The position numbers were made by a program, and so were the translations under genes. Shown here piece after piece: positions 1 to 9,455 of a DNA stretch of 64,000 bases; position 1 is the first letter of the stretch, and each line of letters starts with the position of its first letter. Below the pieces are notes generated by a model that was not told where the DNA came from, did not search any database, and worked only from the letters and a program-made list of their open reading frames with translations. The DNA comes from Rhodococcus yunnanensis NBRC 103083 (GTDB lineage: Bacteria > Actinomycetota > Actinomycetes > Mycobacteriales > Mycobacteriaceae): the NCBI RefSeq assembly GCF_001895005.1, contig NZ_BCXH01000001.1, positions 496,001-560,000 on the forward strand, given 5' to 3'.

Positions 1-5
1 TGGAT

Positions 6-54
6 GCTTGATTCGCGATAGTCAAGCCCCTTACATTGACTTGAAGAAATCAAG
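6..54. promoter_or_regulatory. Two palindromes before the SatD-like gene (candidate operators)
   Basis: Two inverted repeats built from the same half-site are visible: GCTTGA at 6-11 with TCAAGC at 22-27 (10-bp spacer), and CTTGA at 40-44 with TCAAG at 50-54 (5-bp spacer). The second lies in the spacer of the proposed promoter, where a bound protein would block RNA polymerase. The downstream gene encodes an HTH protein, so autoregulation is a natural inference. No published operator is being matched here. Confidence 0.5.
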
Positions 55-64
55 CCAGTACCCT
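36..64 (+). promoter_or_regulatory. Promoter of the SatD-like gene, probably leaderless
   Basis: A -35 element TTGACT (36-41) and a -10 element TACCCT (59-64) are separated by 17 bp. The expected transcription start, seven bases after the -10, is position 71, which is the A of the ATG. The mRNA would therefore have no 5' leader, and no Shine-Dalgarno sequence is seen before 71. Confidence 0.55.
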
Positions 65-70
65 TGTCGA

Positions 71-685
71 ATGTTCGTACTCACGGTGGATCAGCGTCGA
101 AGCCGAAGAGACGTCGACCGCGTCGAAGAACTGCTCGCGGATATGCACCAGGTCCCACTGCTTCGGCAGTTCGAACGGACTGCAGGAGACGAGGTCCAGG
201 CCGTGGCATCGGACGCGCACACCGTCGTCGACGTCGCCCTGGCACTGGCGCGCCGGGGAACGTGGAGCATCGGGATCGGCGTCGGGACGGTGGAGCAACC
301 ATTGCCGGAGAGCACGAGGGCGGGCCGTGGTCCCGCATTCGAAGCCGCACGTGACGCCGTCACCCGCGCGAAGAATGCCACGGCGGCGACGGCGGTGACT
401 GCAGCAGATCCGGTTCTCGGTGCTCGCAGCCGGGACGCCGAGACCGCGCTGACGCTCGTGGCGCTACTGATCACCGACCGTACCGATCAGGGCCATGCCG
501 CAGTCGAGCTCATGTCAGAAGGCCACACCCAGAAGAGCGCAGCCGCTTTACTCGGAATCAGCAAGCAAGCGATGTCCCAACGCCTGTCGGTGGCACGGTG
601 GAGCATCGAGGCCAACGGACGAACACTCGCCGAACATCTCCTCGAAGAACTCGATGCCACCGCACCACATCAGGGGGACACATGA
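71..685 (+). CDS. SatD family protein with C-terminal helix-turn-helix
   Basis: A 204-residue protein starting MFVLTVDQRRSRR. The N-terminal half resembles the SatD family (Asp-Gln-Arg-Arg-Ser-Arg-Arg near the start, then TAGDEVQ and a GRGPAF block). Residues about 151-172 (GHTQKSAAALLGISKQAMSQ) form a clear helix-turn-helix. An in-frame start exists at 8, but ATG 71 is preferred because it begins at the family's conserved N-terminus and coincides with the predicted transcription start. The stop overlaps the next gene's start (ATGA), so the two are probably translationally coupled. SatD was first named in a Streptococcus acid-tolerance operon; its biochemical role is not established. Most likely a DNA-binding regulator of this two-gene unit. 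Confidence 0.7.
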   Translation: MFVLTVDQRRSRRDVDRVEELLADMHQVPLLRQFERTAGDEVQAVASDAHTVVDVALALARRGTWSIGIGVGTVEQPLPESTRAGRGPAFEAARDAVTRAKNATAATAVTAADPVLGARSRDAETALTLVALLITDRTDQGHAAVELMSEGHTQKSAAALLGISKQAMSQRLSVARWSIEANGRTLAEHLLEELDATAPHQGDT

Positions 686-1200
686 CCGTCGTGACGTTGG
701 TCCTACTAGGCGCGGTGTCCGTGGCCGCACTGGTGCCGGCCCGAGCACCACTGCCCGCATGGGCTCCGGCCACTGCCACCGCGGTGCTCCTCGCGGCGGC
801 GGCGGCCGCGGGCGCACACACCGACCGAGCAACGGGGTTCGCCCTCGCCGCTACCTATGTGCTCGCCGTCCTCGCGGCGGTCACCGGCGGCTCACCGATG
901 GTGACCGCAGTCTTTCGACTCGCGCGCCGCACCGACAGCCCGACCCCCGATCCTGCACACGAGCCCCTGCACGGAGGTCGAACGATCGGCGTGCTCGAAC
1001 GCATCGCCGTCGCCACCTCGATACTGTCGGGTTGGCCGGAGGGAATCGCAATAGTGCTCGCGGTCAAAGGGCTCGCCCGCTATCCGGAACTGCGTGGCTC
1101 ACAGGCGTCGGCTGCCTCCGAACAATTCATCATCGGCACGTTCACCAGCGTCATGTGGGCCGTCGCGGTCTGCGGGGTGGGGCAGGCGTTGGTTACCTGA
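682..1200 (+). CDS. Small integral membrane protein, DUF3307-like, partner of SatD
   Basis: A 172-residue hydrophobic protein with roughly four membrane segments: two in the first 70 residues, and two in the C-terminal part around the block GRTIGVLERIAVATSILSG and the following FIIGTFTSVMWAVAV. This C-terminal block resembles the GxxIGxLERxxxxx ending of DUF3307-type membrane proteins, which I recall as frequent neighbours of SatD genes; that is memory, not a search. The start is chosen at the ATG overlapping the upstream stop. It converges on the SPFH gene with only 14 bp between stops. Function unknown. Confidence 0.6.
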   Translation: MTVVTLVLLGAVSVAALVPARAPLPAWAPATATAVLLAAAAAAGAHTDRATGFALAATYVLAVLAAVTGGSPMVTAVFRLARRTDSPTPDPAHEPLHGGRTIGVLERIAVATSILSGWPEGIAIVLAVKGLARYPELRGSQASAASEQFIIGTFTSVMWAVAVCGVGQALVT

Positions 1201-1214
1201 GAGACCTGTCGACG

Positions 1215-2420
1215 CTACTGCGGTTCGGCCTCGGGCGGCGGTGCCCACCCGGTTTCCGGTTGCGGAGCAGAGAGCTGACCGACATCGGCACGCTTGGACA
1301 GGCTGGGATCCGGAGCGAGGGAAGTGTCGACTGGCGTACGCGCCACCGCCTCGGCTGCTGCCACGGCTTCGGCGACCGCAGGATCGGTCTTGGTCTCGAA
1401 CCACGCGGCAACTTCGTTGGAGTCGTCCTGTGGCTTCGGCTCTTCTGCGGTGTGCGCACTCGGCTCGAACCGGAACACACCGTCCTCGCCCTGACTACCG
1501 AGAGTCTTGGCGAATCCCTTCAACGCGTCACCGAAATCGCTGGGAATCATCCACACCTTGTTGGCGTCGCCCTGCGCCATTTGCGGCAGCGTCTGCATGT
1601 ACTGGTACGCAAGCAGTTCCGGCGTCGGCTTGCCCGCCTTGATCGCTGCGAACACCTTCTCGATCGCCTTTGCCTGTCCTTGAGCTTGCAGGTACTTGGC
1701 GGCTCGGTCACCTTCGGCACGCAGTATGCGCGACTGACGCTCTCCTTCCGCCGTCAGAATCGCCGCCTGCTTGCCGCCCTCGGCAGCAAGGATTCGGCTC
1801 TGCTTGTCACCCTCGGCAGTCTTGATCGCCGACTCCCGGTGTCCCTCGGCGGTGAGGATGGTCGCGCGCTTCTCACGATCCGCCTTCATCTGCTTCTCCA
1901 TCGACTCCTGAATCGACGGTGGCGGATCGATGCTCTTCAATTCCACTCGCGCGACCCGAAGGCCCCACCGGCCTGTTGCCTCGTCGAGAACCACACGGAG
2001 TTGACCGTTGATGGAATCGCGAGAGGTCAAGGTCTCCTCGAGTGTCATTCCGCCGACGACGTTACGGAGAGTCGTCGTGGTCAACTGCTCGACACCGACG
2101 ATGTAGTTGTTGATCTCGTACACCGCGGACTGCGGGTTGGTCACCTGGAAGTACACGACGGTGTCGATCGAGACCGTCAGGTTGTCCTTGGTGATGACCG
2201 GCTGCGGCGGGAACGACACGACGCGCTCACGCAGATCGACCCTGGCTCTGATTCTGTCGACGAACGGAACGAGGAACGTCAGCTGCCCCGACACCGTCCG
2301 CACGTACCGTCCCAGCCGTTCGATCACGGCGGCCTCGGCCTGCGGGATGATCGAGACGGATTTGGCCACGAGAACGACGACGAAAAGAACGATCACGCCG
2401 AGAACGATGAGTGCTGCCAT
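1215..2420 (-). CDS. SPFH/band 7 (stomatin-like) membrane protein
   Basis: A 401-residue protein with one N-terminal membrane segment (about residues 3-19) followed by a band 7/SPFH domain beginning SIIPQAEAAVIERLGRY, then a charged, Ala/Glu/Gln-rich helical region typical of paraslipins. The C-terminal 80 residues are acidic and probably disordered. It lies 4 bp after the NfeD gene, the usual partner: NfeD and SPFH proteins form a conserved pair linked to membrane microdomain scaffolding and membrane protease regulation. Homologous in position and type to M. tuberculosis Rv1488. The exact role here is inferred from the family. Confidence 0.9.
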   Translation of the reverse strand: MAALIVLGVIVLFVVVLVAKSVSIIPQAEAAVIERLGRYVRTVSGQLTFLVPFVDRIRARVDLRERVVSFPPQPVITKDNLTVSIDTVVYFQVTNPQSAVYEINNYIVGVEQLTTTTLRNVVGGMTLEETLTSRDSINGQLRVVLDEATGRWGLRVARVELKSIDPPPSIQESMEKQMKADREKRATILTAEGHRESAIKTAEGDKQSRILAAEGGKQAAILTAEGERQSRILRAEGDRAAKYLQAQGQAKAIEKVFAAIKAGKPTPELLAYQYMQTLPQMAQGDANKVWMIPSDFGDALKGFAKTLGSQGEDGVFRFEPSAHTAEEPKPQDDSNEVAAWFETKTDPAVAEAVAAAEAVARTPVDTSLAPDPSLSKRADVGQLSAPQPETGWAPPPEAEPQ

Positions 2421-2424
2421 AGAA

Positions 2425-2865
2425 CTACGGTCCCCTCCACACGACGGCAGTAGCGCCGTCTATTTCCATCACTGTCACGGTCACTCCTGGCGCATACACT
2501 TCGGATTCGTCGAGGGGACGCGCGGTCCACACCTCACCGCCGAGTTTCACCTGGCCCTCGTGGGCCGAAACTTGTTCGAGCACAACGGCGCTCTTGCCTG
2601 CGAGCGCGGCGGCGTTGGTAGCGAGCAGAGGTGGAGCTGCAAAGCGCCGCAGCAGAATCGGCCGCACTCCCAGAACCAACACCAACGACACCACACCGAA
2701 CACCACGGCGTCGGCCCACACCGGAAAGTCGGTGACGGCGGAAATTCCCGCAGTGGCAAGAGCACCACCGGCGATCATGAGCAAAAAGAAATCTCCCGTC
2801 AGCGCTTCGGCCGCCGCGAGTGCAATTCCTGCGATGAGCCAGATTATCGCCGCCACGCAGTCCAT
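2425..2865 (-). CDS. NfeD-like membrane protein
   Basis: A 146-residue protein with three closely spaced hydrophobic segments in the first 80 residues (MDCVAAIIWLIAGIALAAAE onward) and a C-terminal OB-fold-like region (LAGKSAVVLEQV to the end) containing GGEVWTARPLDE, a hallmark of NfeD C-terminal domains. This is the short NfeD form, without the protease domain. It is the first gene of a two-gene unit with the SPFH gene 4 bp downstream. It corresponds to M. tuberculosis Rv1487 in order and size. Confidence 0.88.
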   Translation of the reverse strand: MDCVAAIIWLIAGIALAAAEALTGDFFLLMIAGGALATAGISAVTDFPVWADAVVFGVVSLVLVLGVRPILLRRFAAPPLLATNAAALAGKSAVVLEQVSAHEGQVKLGGEVWTARPLDESEVYAPGVTVTVMEIDGATAVVWRGP

Positions 2866-2897
2866 CTAACCAGAAATCGGACATCGGGCGGCGGGTC

Positions 2898-3716
2898 TCA
2901 CTCCGTCACGAAGTCGACCAGCTGTTCGACCGCTCCGATCAACGGAGCCTCGAGATCTCGGAACGAGCTCACCGACGAATACACGTGCCGCCACCCCTCC
3001 TTCGGAGTCCCCCACCCGAGTTCTCTGCAGATCCCTGTCTTCCAGTCCTGGCCCCGAGGAATCTTCGGCCACGCCTCGATTCCGACGGCTTTCGGACGCA
3101 CCGCTTCCCACACGTCGATGTACGGGTGGCCGGTGACGAGAACGTGCGGGCCGAGCGAGGCGGTCAGCTTCGATTCCTTCGAACCGGTGACCAGGTGGTC
3201 GACCAACACACCGACCCGGCGCCCCGGTCCCGGTTCGAACTCGGCCAGTCGCTCACCGAGATTGTCGAGACCCTCGAGGTGTTCGACGACAACGCCCTCG
3301 ACCCGGAGATCGTGTCCCCACACGCTTTCCACAAGAGCAGCATCGTGCACGCCCTCGACCCAGATCCGGCTGGCGCGAGCGGTTCGCGCGCGCAGCCCCT
3401 CGACCTTGGTCGAACCGGATGCCGATCGCGTCGACGCCTGCGACTTCGGTGCTGCGACGGCACGAACGAGAGTGACGCGCTTTCCGTCGATCAGAAACGC
3501 AGCTTCACGAAGCGCGAACAATCTGGTCGTACGAGCCGAATCTTCCAGTCGCACGAAGTCGCCGTCGTAGGTGCGCTCGAAGCCCACCACCGCACCGCAG
3601 AAGCCCGTCGCCGAATCCTCGACGACAAGTCCGCGCTCAGCAGGGACCTGCGGTGCAGGCACTTTCCGCATCCGACTGTGCCCCGAAAGTATGTCTCCGC
3701 CGTACATGTTCGTCAC
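2898..3716 (-). CDS. DUF3097 family protein
   Basis: A 272-residue soluble protein recognised as the actinobacterial DUF3097 family by its MYGGDILSG start, the repeated Arg/Glu/Val-rich core (FCGAVVGFERTYDGDFVRLED), the segment RIWVEGVHDAALVESVWGHD, which resembles a Toprim-like fold, and VLVTGHPYIDVWEAVRP. The annotated start is GTG; an ATG three codons later (3707) is equally plausible because a TAGATT -10-like element (3719-3724 on the minus strand) predicts transcription starting near 3712. Same position as M. tuberculosis Rv1486c. No biochemical function is known to me. Confidence 0.8.
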   Translation of the reverse strand: MTNMYGGDILSGHSRMRKVPAPQVPAERGLVVEDSATGFCGAVVGFERTYDGDFVRLEDSARTTRLFALREAAFLIDGKRVTLVRAVAAPKSQASTRSASGSTKVEGLRARTARASRIWVEGVHDAALVESVWGHDLRVEGVVVEHLEGLDNLGERLAEFEPGPGRRVGVLVDHLVTGSKESKLTASLGPHVLVTGHPYIDVWEAVRPKAVGIEAWPKIPRGQDWKTGICRELGWGTPKEGWRHVYSSVSSFRDLEAPLIGAVEQLVDFVTE

Positions 3717-3782
3717 GGCAATCTACGCTAGCCATGATCGCGAGCGAGCGCGCTTCGCCACGCCGACCTATGCTCGTAAGTC

Positions 3783-4604
3783 GTGAGTTCTCCCAGTGCA
3801 AGTCTTGCCGTGTGGGCCAGTTCGTGGCTGGCCGGTTTCAGCGCGCCCGACGACGTGATCGACGCGCTGTCCGAGTGGGCCCCGATGCATCTCGTGGTGG
3901 CGGGTGACGAAGGCACCGCCGACGCCACCGACCTGGCCTGGCCCGGTCCGCGGGCAGACGGTGTGGCGAGCCTGCTCACCACGATCCGAAAGCTGCTCCC
4001 CACGGACCGCAAAGGACCGGGTATCGAGTTGCTGTTGCCCAGGCCCGGTGCGACGACCGAACTGCCGCGCGGCACCGAGTTCGCGCGTCACGCCGTGCAC
4101 GCGGGCCAAGCCATCGTCGTCGGTGATCCAGAAGGTCCTGGACTCGGGCTCGTTCCCACCACCGAAGGACCGGATGTCCTCCGCTGGACGGTGTTCGCGA
4201 TCGACGTGCCGCCGCGAGCCGTGCGCGATTTCGGCCTCGGCGAAGCCGAATACGCGATGCGCGAGGCCGTCCGCGGCGCGGCCGACGCCCTGGGTTCGCT
4301 GCAATCGCTACCCACTCGAACTGCACTCGGTGACCCGCGCACCAGAATCGCTGCAGAACTGGCAGAACTGACCCGGCACCGATACCCCTCGGAGATGTCC
4401 GAACGCGCACTGCGCGTCCTGGAGTCCGCCGATCGGGTAGCTGCGATTCTGTCCGTCGCACAGCACTCATCGCCGACCGAGGAGCCGACCGCAGGCTCGG
4501 CCGCGGCGCGCGAGGAGTTGATCAGGCCGTTGTGGAACGCCGTTCGATCCGCACGGTTGGGCGCCGTGTCGGCCAGCATCGAATCCAGCGTCCCGCGGCG
4601 GTGA
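3783..4604 (+). CDS. Conserved actinobacterial protein of unknown function
   Basis: A 273-residue soluble protein starting at GTG. No catalytic motif is recognised. Visible features are an acidic N-terminal half with a run of Leu/Pro-rich strands (GIELLLPRPGATTELPRG), a middle block VFAIDVPPRAVRDFGLGEAE, and a helical C-terminal third with an Arg/Ala-rich ending. Conservation of its place between DUF3097 and ferrochelatase suggests a core-genome role rather than a mobile gene. A TATGCT -10-like hexamer (3769-3774) would start transcription within two bases of the GTG, so this gene may be nearly leaderless. Its stop lies 12 bp from the convergent ferrochelatase stop. Confidence 0.65.
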   Translation: MSSPSASLAVWASSWLAGFSAPDDVIDALSEWAPMHLVVAGDEGTADATDLAWPGPRADGVASLLTTIRKLLPTDRKGPGIELLLPRPGATTELPRGTEFARHAVHAGQAIVVGDPEGPGLGLVPTTEGPDVLRWTVFAIDVPPRAVRDFGLGEAEYAMREAVRGAADALGSLQSLPTRTALGDPRTRIAAELAELTRHRYPSEMSERALRVLESADRVAAILSVAQHSSPTEEPTAGSAAAREELIRPLWNAVRSARLGAVSASIESSVPRR

Positions 4605-4616
4605 CCGGGCTCGATC

Positions 4617-5681
4617 TCACGGGCGGGAAGGCCGTGTCGGCTGCTCGCAGCAGTGCAGTGCGCAACGGGCACCGTTGAGCGTCGATCCGTAGCGCGGTAC
4701 CGAACCTGTTCCACGTACGGTGCCGTCCCCGAGGTGTTCACCGATCAATTCGACGACCATCTTCGCGAACCTGGTGTCCGTTCCAGGGGTAGCGGCGCGC
4801 GCGAACGCCATGTTCAGCTCTCGCGCCTTCTCCTCCGCTTCGGTGTCGAGATCCCAGACGACCTCGAGGTGATCCGAGACGAATCCGATCGGGCACACGA
4901 CGACCGCCTCGACACCCTTGTCCGACAACGCGTCCAGATGGTCACAGATATCGGGTTCTAGCCACGGCACCTGAGGAGGACCGGAGCGCGATTGCCAGAC
5001 CAGATCGTAATCGTCGATGCCTGCGGCAGCCGCAACGAGCCGCGACGCCTCGGCGACCTGTCGGCTGTACAGCTGACCACCGTCCTGCGGAGGACCGGCA
5101 TTGGCGTCCGCGGCATTCGGAATCGAGTGTGCGGTGAACACCAGACGGAACTGTGTACGCACGGGCTCGGGCAGCTCCGCTGCCGCTGCGGCGATGGCGT
5201 CGGCGAAAGCACCGATCATCAGCGGATGGTCGTAGTACTGACGGATTTTGGTCAGATCGGGAGCACCGTCGCCGACTGCATCACGGGCTCGCGCGATGTC
5301 CTCGTGATACTGCCGGCAGCCCGAGTATCCCCCCCACGCCGACGTCGGAAACACCAACGCGCGTTCCACCCCGTCGGCGCGCATGCTCGCTACGGTGTCC
5401 TCGACCATGGGATGCCAGTTCCGGTTGCCGAAATAGATCGGAAGGTCGATACCTGCCGCCGCGAGCTCGGTTTCGATCTCGGCGATGATGTCGCGATTGA
5501 GAGCGTTGATCGGAGACACTCCACCGAAGTGCATGTAGTGCTCGACAACCGCATCCAGACGCTCCGGGGGCACCCCGCGGCCACGAGTGACGTTCTCCAG
5601 GAACGGTCTGACGTGCGCAGGTTCTTCCGGGCCGCCGAACGAAAGTACGAGTAGGGCGTCGTAGCCCGGGGACGTCGTCAT
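4617..5681 (-). CDS. hemH: Ferrochelatase (probably coproporphyrin ferrochelatase)
   Basis: A 354-residue enzyme that inserts Fe(II) into the porphyrin in heme synthesis; in Actinobacteria the substrate is thought to be coproporphyrin III (enzyme also called CpfC). Family motifs include [12 protein letters not shown] at the start, YFGNRNWHP and VFTAHSIP (metal-site His). ATG 5681 is chosen because it begins the family's N-terminus; the reading frame is open for 90 more codons upstream but these look non-coding. Cys122 (YSGCRQY) and Cys340, Cys344 and Cys345 near the C-terminus are placed like the [2Fe-2S] ligands of mycobacterial ferrochelatase. A CACAAT hexamer six bases before the ATG suggests a possible leaderless start. 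Confidence 0.93.
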   Translation of the reverse strand: MTTSPGYDALLVLSFGGPEEPAHVRPFLENVTRGRGVPPERLDAVVEHYMHFGGVSPINALNRDIIAEIETELAAAGIDLPIYFGNRNWHPMVEDTVASMRADGVERALVFPTSAWGGYSGCRQYHEDIARARDAVGDGAPDLTKIRQYYDHPLMIGAFADAIAAAAAELPEPVRTQFRLVFTAHSIPNAADANAGPPQDGGQLYSRQVAEASRLVAAAAGIDDYDLVWQSRSGPPQVPWLEPDICDHLDALSDKGVEAVVVCPIGFVSDHLEVVWDLDTEAEEKARELNMAFARAATPGTDTRFAKMVVELIGEHLGDGTVRGTGSVPRYGSTLNGARCALHCCEQPTRPSRP

Positions 5682-5744
5682 CTCTCCATTGTGCGCCGAG
5701 CCCACGTGTGACCTCGAACTCGCCTGGTGAGCGACACTTCGTGA

Positions 5745-5796
5745 CACGGCATCGGCCCCGATCGAGAAGTGTCTCTCGATCGGGGCCGATGCCGTG
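5745..5796 (-). terminator. Very stable hairpin after inhA, with pseudoknot potential
   Basis: A perfect 23-bp inverted repeat (5745-5767 and 5774-5796) with a 6-base loop lies 17 bp beyond the inhA stop on the minus strand. There is no U-tract after it. The top of the hairpin and loop (GAAGTGTC at 5766-5773 on the plus strand) is complementary to GACACTTC at 5732-5739 just downstream, so the loop could also pair with the trailing sequence. Transcription stop or 3'-end protection is the likely role. Confidence 0.75.
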
Positions 5797-5812
5797 CGAG
5801 CGGTGCTGACAG

Positions 5813-6637
5813 CTACAGCGAGTCGGGGAGCCACGTGTTGTGGCTGGCGCCGCCGTCGACGTAGATGATCGAACCGGTCGTACCCGGCAACCAGTCGGAC
5901 AGAAGAGTCACGATGGACTTGGCCACCACTGTCGGGTCGTCGACGTCCCACCCGATAGGTGCCGCGCCGGACCAGTAGTCGTTGAGCTGGTTCATCTTGG
6001 TTGCATCACCGGTTGCGGTACCCGCGATGGCTTTCGCCGCGAGAGTCTTGATGGGTCCCGCAGCGACGAGGTTGGACCTGATCTTCTTTGCCGCGCCTAC
6101 TTCGCGTGCGACGTATCGGTTGACCGACTCCAGCGCGGCCTTGGCGACACCCATCCAGTTGTAGAACGGCATCGACGTGCGCGGATCGAAATCCATTCCG
6201 ACGATGGAGCCACCCTCGTTCATGACGGGAAGCACCGCACGGGCCAGCGATGCGTAGCTCCACGCCGAGATCTCGAACGCCTTGGCTGCATCGGGTCCCG
6301 GACCTTCGAGGAACGGCTTTGCATCCGGACCCATCAGGGTGCGCGGTGCGAACGCGATGGAATGCAGAACGCCGTCGACACCTTCCGGAGCGACCGCGCG
6401 CACCCGATCGGCGAGGGCGGCGAGATGCTCCTCGTTGGTGGCGTCGAGTTCGATCGCAGGCGGCACCTCCTTGGGGAGGCGCTGCGCGATGCGATCGATC
6501 AGACGCAACCGGTCGAACCCGGTGATGATGACCTTGGCACCCTGCTCCTGTGCCACGGCCGCAGCATGAAATGCGATGGAGGCGTCAGTGATGATGCCGG
6601 TGATGAGAATTGTCTTGCCTTCGAGCAGTCCGCCCAT
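5813..6637 (-). CDS. inhA: NADH-dependent enoyl-ACP reductase
   Basis: A 274-residue short-chain dehydrogenase of the InhA/FabI type, catalysing the last reductive step of FAS-II fatty acid (mycolate) elongation. Visible residues are the divergent nucleotide loop [17 protein letters not shown] (isoniazid-target type), Ser93 in HSIAF, the block [20 protein letters not shown] with catalytic Tyr159, and Lys166. The C-terminus [19 protein letters not shown] is characteristic. It follows fabG by 47 bp on the same strand, the standard mabA-inhA pair, and is followed by a strong hairpin. Confidence 0.97.
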   Translation of the reverse strand: MGGLLEGKTILITGIITDASIAFHAAAVAQEQGAKVIITGFDRLRLIDRIAQRLPKEVPPAIELDATNEEHLAALADRVRAVAPEGVDGVLHSIAFAPRTLMGPDAKPFLEGPGPDAAKAFEISAWSYASLARAVLPVMNEGGSIVGMDFDPRTSMPFYNWMGVAKAALESVNRYVAREVGAAKKIRSNLVAAGPIKTLAAKAIAGTATGDATKMNQLNDYWSGAAPIGWDVDDPTVVAKSIVTLLSDWLPGTTGSIIYVDGGASHNTWLPDSL

Positions 6638-6684
6638 GTGTCTTCCTTACCGATCGGATCGAAACGAGGAATAACGAGAAAAAA

Positions 6685-7441
<757 letters not shown>

Positions 7442-7449
7442 AGCGAGAC

Positions 7450-7463
7450 TTACTGGTGAGTAA
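7450..7463. promoter_or_regulatory. Palindrome upstream of the fabG promoter
   Basis: TTACTGGTGAGTAA has perfect 5-bp arms around a 4-bp centre and lies immediately upstream of the fabG -35 element, about 43-56 bp before the start codon. Size and symmetry fit a TetR-type operator, a family that often controls lipid genes. The regulator is not identified. Confidence 0.4.
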
Positions 7464-7473
7464 TAACAGGAAT

Positions 7474-8466
7474 TCAGGGCAATCTTTGCCGAAGAACCAA
7501 AGCGGTTCCCAATCCTGTTGCGGTGAAGAGGACTCCGAGAATCAGCCACGGCCGACTCGCATCGCCGCGAGTGACCTCGAAGCCGATCTGCTCTTCCAGA
7601 GTGTCGTAGACCGCGCGCAGCTCCTCGAGCGAGGAGGCGGTGAAGAAGCTTCCCCCGGACAGGTTCGCGATCTCACGCAGCGAGGGATCGTCGACCGGAA
7701 CCAAAACCCGCTCGACACCGGACTCGTCCTCGATGTCCACGGTTCCGTAACTGGTACCGAACGAAATCGTGGAGATCGGGACGTTCTTGTCTTTCGCAGC
7801 ACGCGCGGCCGTGTAACCGCCGCGAGGATCGTCCGGGCTCTCGGGCACGGTCTGCTTGCCGTCCGACAGGAGCACGATCCTGGCCGGGGGTGCGGCGTCG
7901 CCACCGCCGAGAACTGCACCGAGTGTGTCGATCGATTGCAGCGACGTGAAGATCGCCTCCCCGGTCGCGGTACGTTCGCTCAGTTGAAGTTTGTCGATGG
8001 CGGCCTTCGTCGCCTCGCGGTTGGCGGTCGGCGACACGAGAACCGATGCGGTACCGGCGAATGCGACGAGCCCGAGGTTGATACCGGGAGTCAGGCCGTC
8101 GGCGAACGACTTTCCTGCCTCCTGCGCTGCGGCCAACCGGGAGGGCTCGACGTCGGTTGCTTCCATCGACAGCGACACGTCGATGACGAGCATCACCGTC
8201 GCGCGATTACGCGGTACTCGTTGGTCCGCAGTCGGTCCCGCCAGCGCGACCGTGAGCAGCAACAGCCCGACGAGGACGAGTGCGGTCGGAACGTGGCGCC
8301 AGTATCCGGGCCTCGTCGGCGCAACCCTCTCGAGCAGTTCCATGTTCGAGAATCGGAGTGTGTGCTTGTGGCGCCTGCGTTGCACCACGACGTAACCGAC
8401 AACGAGACCCACGACGACGAACAGGAAAAGCAACCACCACGGGGAGGTGAACTCCGACAGGCTCAT
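7474..8466 (-). CDS. VWA-domain membrane protein (Rv1481-like)
   Basis: A 330-residue protein with two N-terminal membrane segments (about residues 10-28 and 60-77), a von Willebrand A domain with a MIDAS motif DVSLS at 96-100 and [12 protein letters not shown] downstream, and a C-terminal membrane segment of about 20 residues. VWA proteins of this class work with MoxR AAA+ ATPases as metal-dependent adaptors. The start is the ATG overlapping the DUF58 stop. It is the last gene of the moxR-DUF58-VWA unit and lies 66 bp from fabG. Confidence 0.9.
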   Translation of the reverse strand: MSLSEFTSPWWLLFLFVVVGLVVGYVVVQRRRHKHTLRFSNMELLERVAPTRPGYWRHVPTALVLVGLLLLTVALAGPTADQRVPRNRATVMLVIDVSLSMEATDVEPSRLAAAQEAGKSFADGLTPGINLGLVAFAGTASVLVSPTANREATKAAIDKLQLSERTATGEAIFTSLQSIDTLGAVLGGGDAAPPARIVLLSDGKQTVPESPDDPRGGYTAARAAKDKNVPISTISFGTSYGTVDIEDESGVERVLVPVDDPSLREIANLSGGSFFTASSLEELRAVYDTLEEQIGFEVTRGDASRPWLILGVLFTATGLGTALVLRQRLP

Positions 8467-9455
8467 CGTCGGCCGGCCCGAGCGGTGTTGACGGCGCTGG
8501 CACCGAGTGTGTGCCGACGCGAGGACACGAATCTGACGACGTCGGCGATCCAGTCGCCGTCCGTGCGCAGTGTCAGTCGCGGTGCACCGCACCGGCGCAG
8601 CGCACGTTCGACGTCGTCGCGGTGTTGCGCGGCGGCCTCGGCGAAGTCCGCACGCAGACGCGGCGTCACGCTGAACTCCTTGGTGCGTCCCGATTCGGGG
8701 TCGTGCAGCACGACGTCACCGATGTCCGGCAGGTGGAGATCTCGGGGGTCGAGCACTTCGATGGCCAGGATGTCGTGACGCGCCGCAATGGCACGGAGCG
8801 AGCGTTCCCAATCGATGTCGCCGAGAAAATCACTGATCACGACAGCCATCCCGCGCCTGCGCTGTGGTCGGCGCAATGATTCGATCGCGCCGAGCAGATC
8901 CCCTCGGACACCGTCCGCGGCACTCGGCGTCGTCGCTATCGTGCGCAACATCGACTGCGAATGAATCCGACCACCGCGTGCAGGGATTCGCGTCGTGGCA
9001 GCCCCCGTCGCCACGACAGCACCGATTCGATTGCCGCCGCCGCTCGTCAGATGCGTGATCGCTGCTGCTGCCGCGACCGCGAGGTCCCTCTTCTCGCAAC
9101 CGGTGGTTCCGAAATCCAGGCTCGCAGACAGATCTACGACCATCCACGTCTCCAACTCACGATCGGCGACCGACTGACGGACATGTGGATGCGTCGTACG
9201 TGCGGTGACCGACCAGTCCATCTGCCGAACGTCGTCGCCCGGTTGATATTCGCGGGCATCACCCGGCTCCGAACCGGGGCCGGGTATCAGCCCGAGATGA
9301 TCACCGTGGAGAACTCCGTCGAGTCGGCGTCGGACCGTCAGCTCCAGCGTTCGGAGAGCCGCAGCCAGTGACGGATCTCGAAGTTCACCACTGTGGAACG
9401 AGGGCGGACGAGCATCGACCGCGTGGTCGGCTGCCCCGGCTGATCGCCCCTTCAC
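8463..9455 (-). CDS. DUF58 domain protein (MoxR-associated)
   Basis: A 330-residue cytosolic protein with the DUF58 signature around [20 protein letters not shown] and MDWSVTART, followed by a degenerate VWA-like fold whose metal-site motif is [13 protein letters not shown]. Starts at GTG, overlapping the moxR stop (GTGA). DUF58 proteins are near-constant companions of MoxR ATPases and are thought to be part of their chaperone or assembly complexes. Equivalent to M. tuberculosis Rv1480. Confidence 0.9.
   Translation of the reverse strand: MKGRSAGAADHAVDARPPSFHSGELRDPSLAAALRTLELTVRRRLDGVLHGDHLGLIPGPGSEPGDAREYQPGDDVRQMDWSVTARTTHPHVRQSVADRELETWMVVDLSASLDFGTTGCEKRDLAVAAAAAITHLTSGGGNRIGAVVATGAATTRIPARGGRIHSQSMLRTIATTPSAADGVRGDLLGAIESLRRPQRRRGMAVVISDFLGDIDWERSLRAIAARHDILAIEVLDPRDLHLPDIGDVVLHDPESGRTKEFSVTPRLRADFAEAAAQHRDDVERALRRCGAPRLTLRTDGDWIADVVRFVSSRRHTLGASAVNTARAGRR

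Noticed and set aside
495..2453. A 652-codon plus-strand frame crossing three genes
   Set aside because: Overlaps the SatD gene, its membrane partner and the SPFH gene; Arg-rich low-quality translation.
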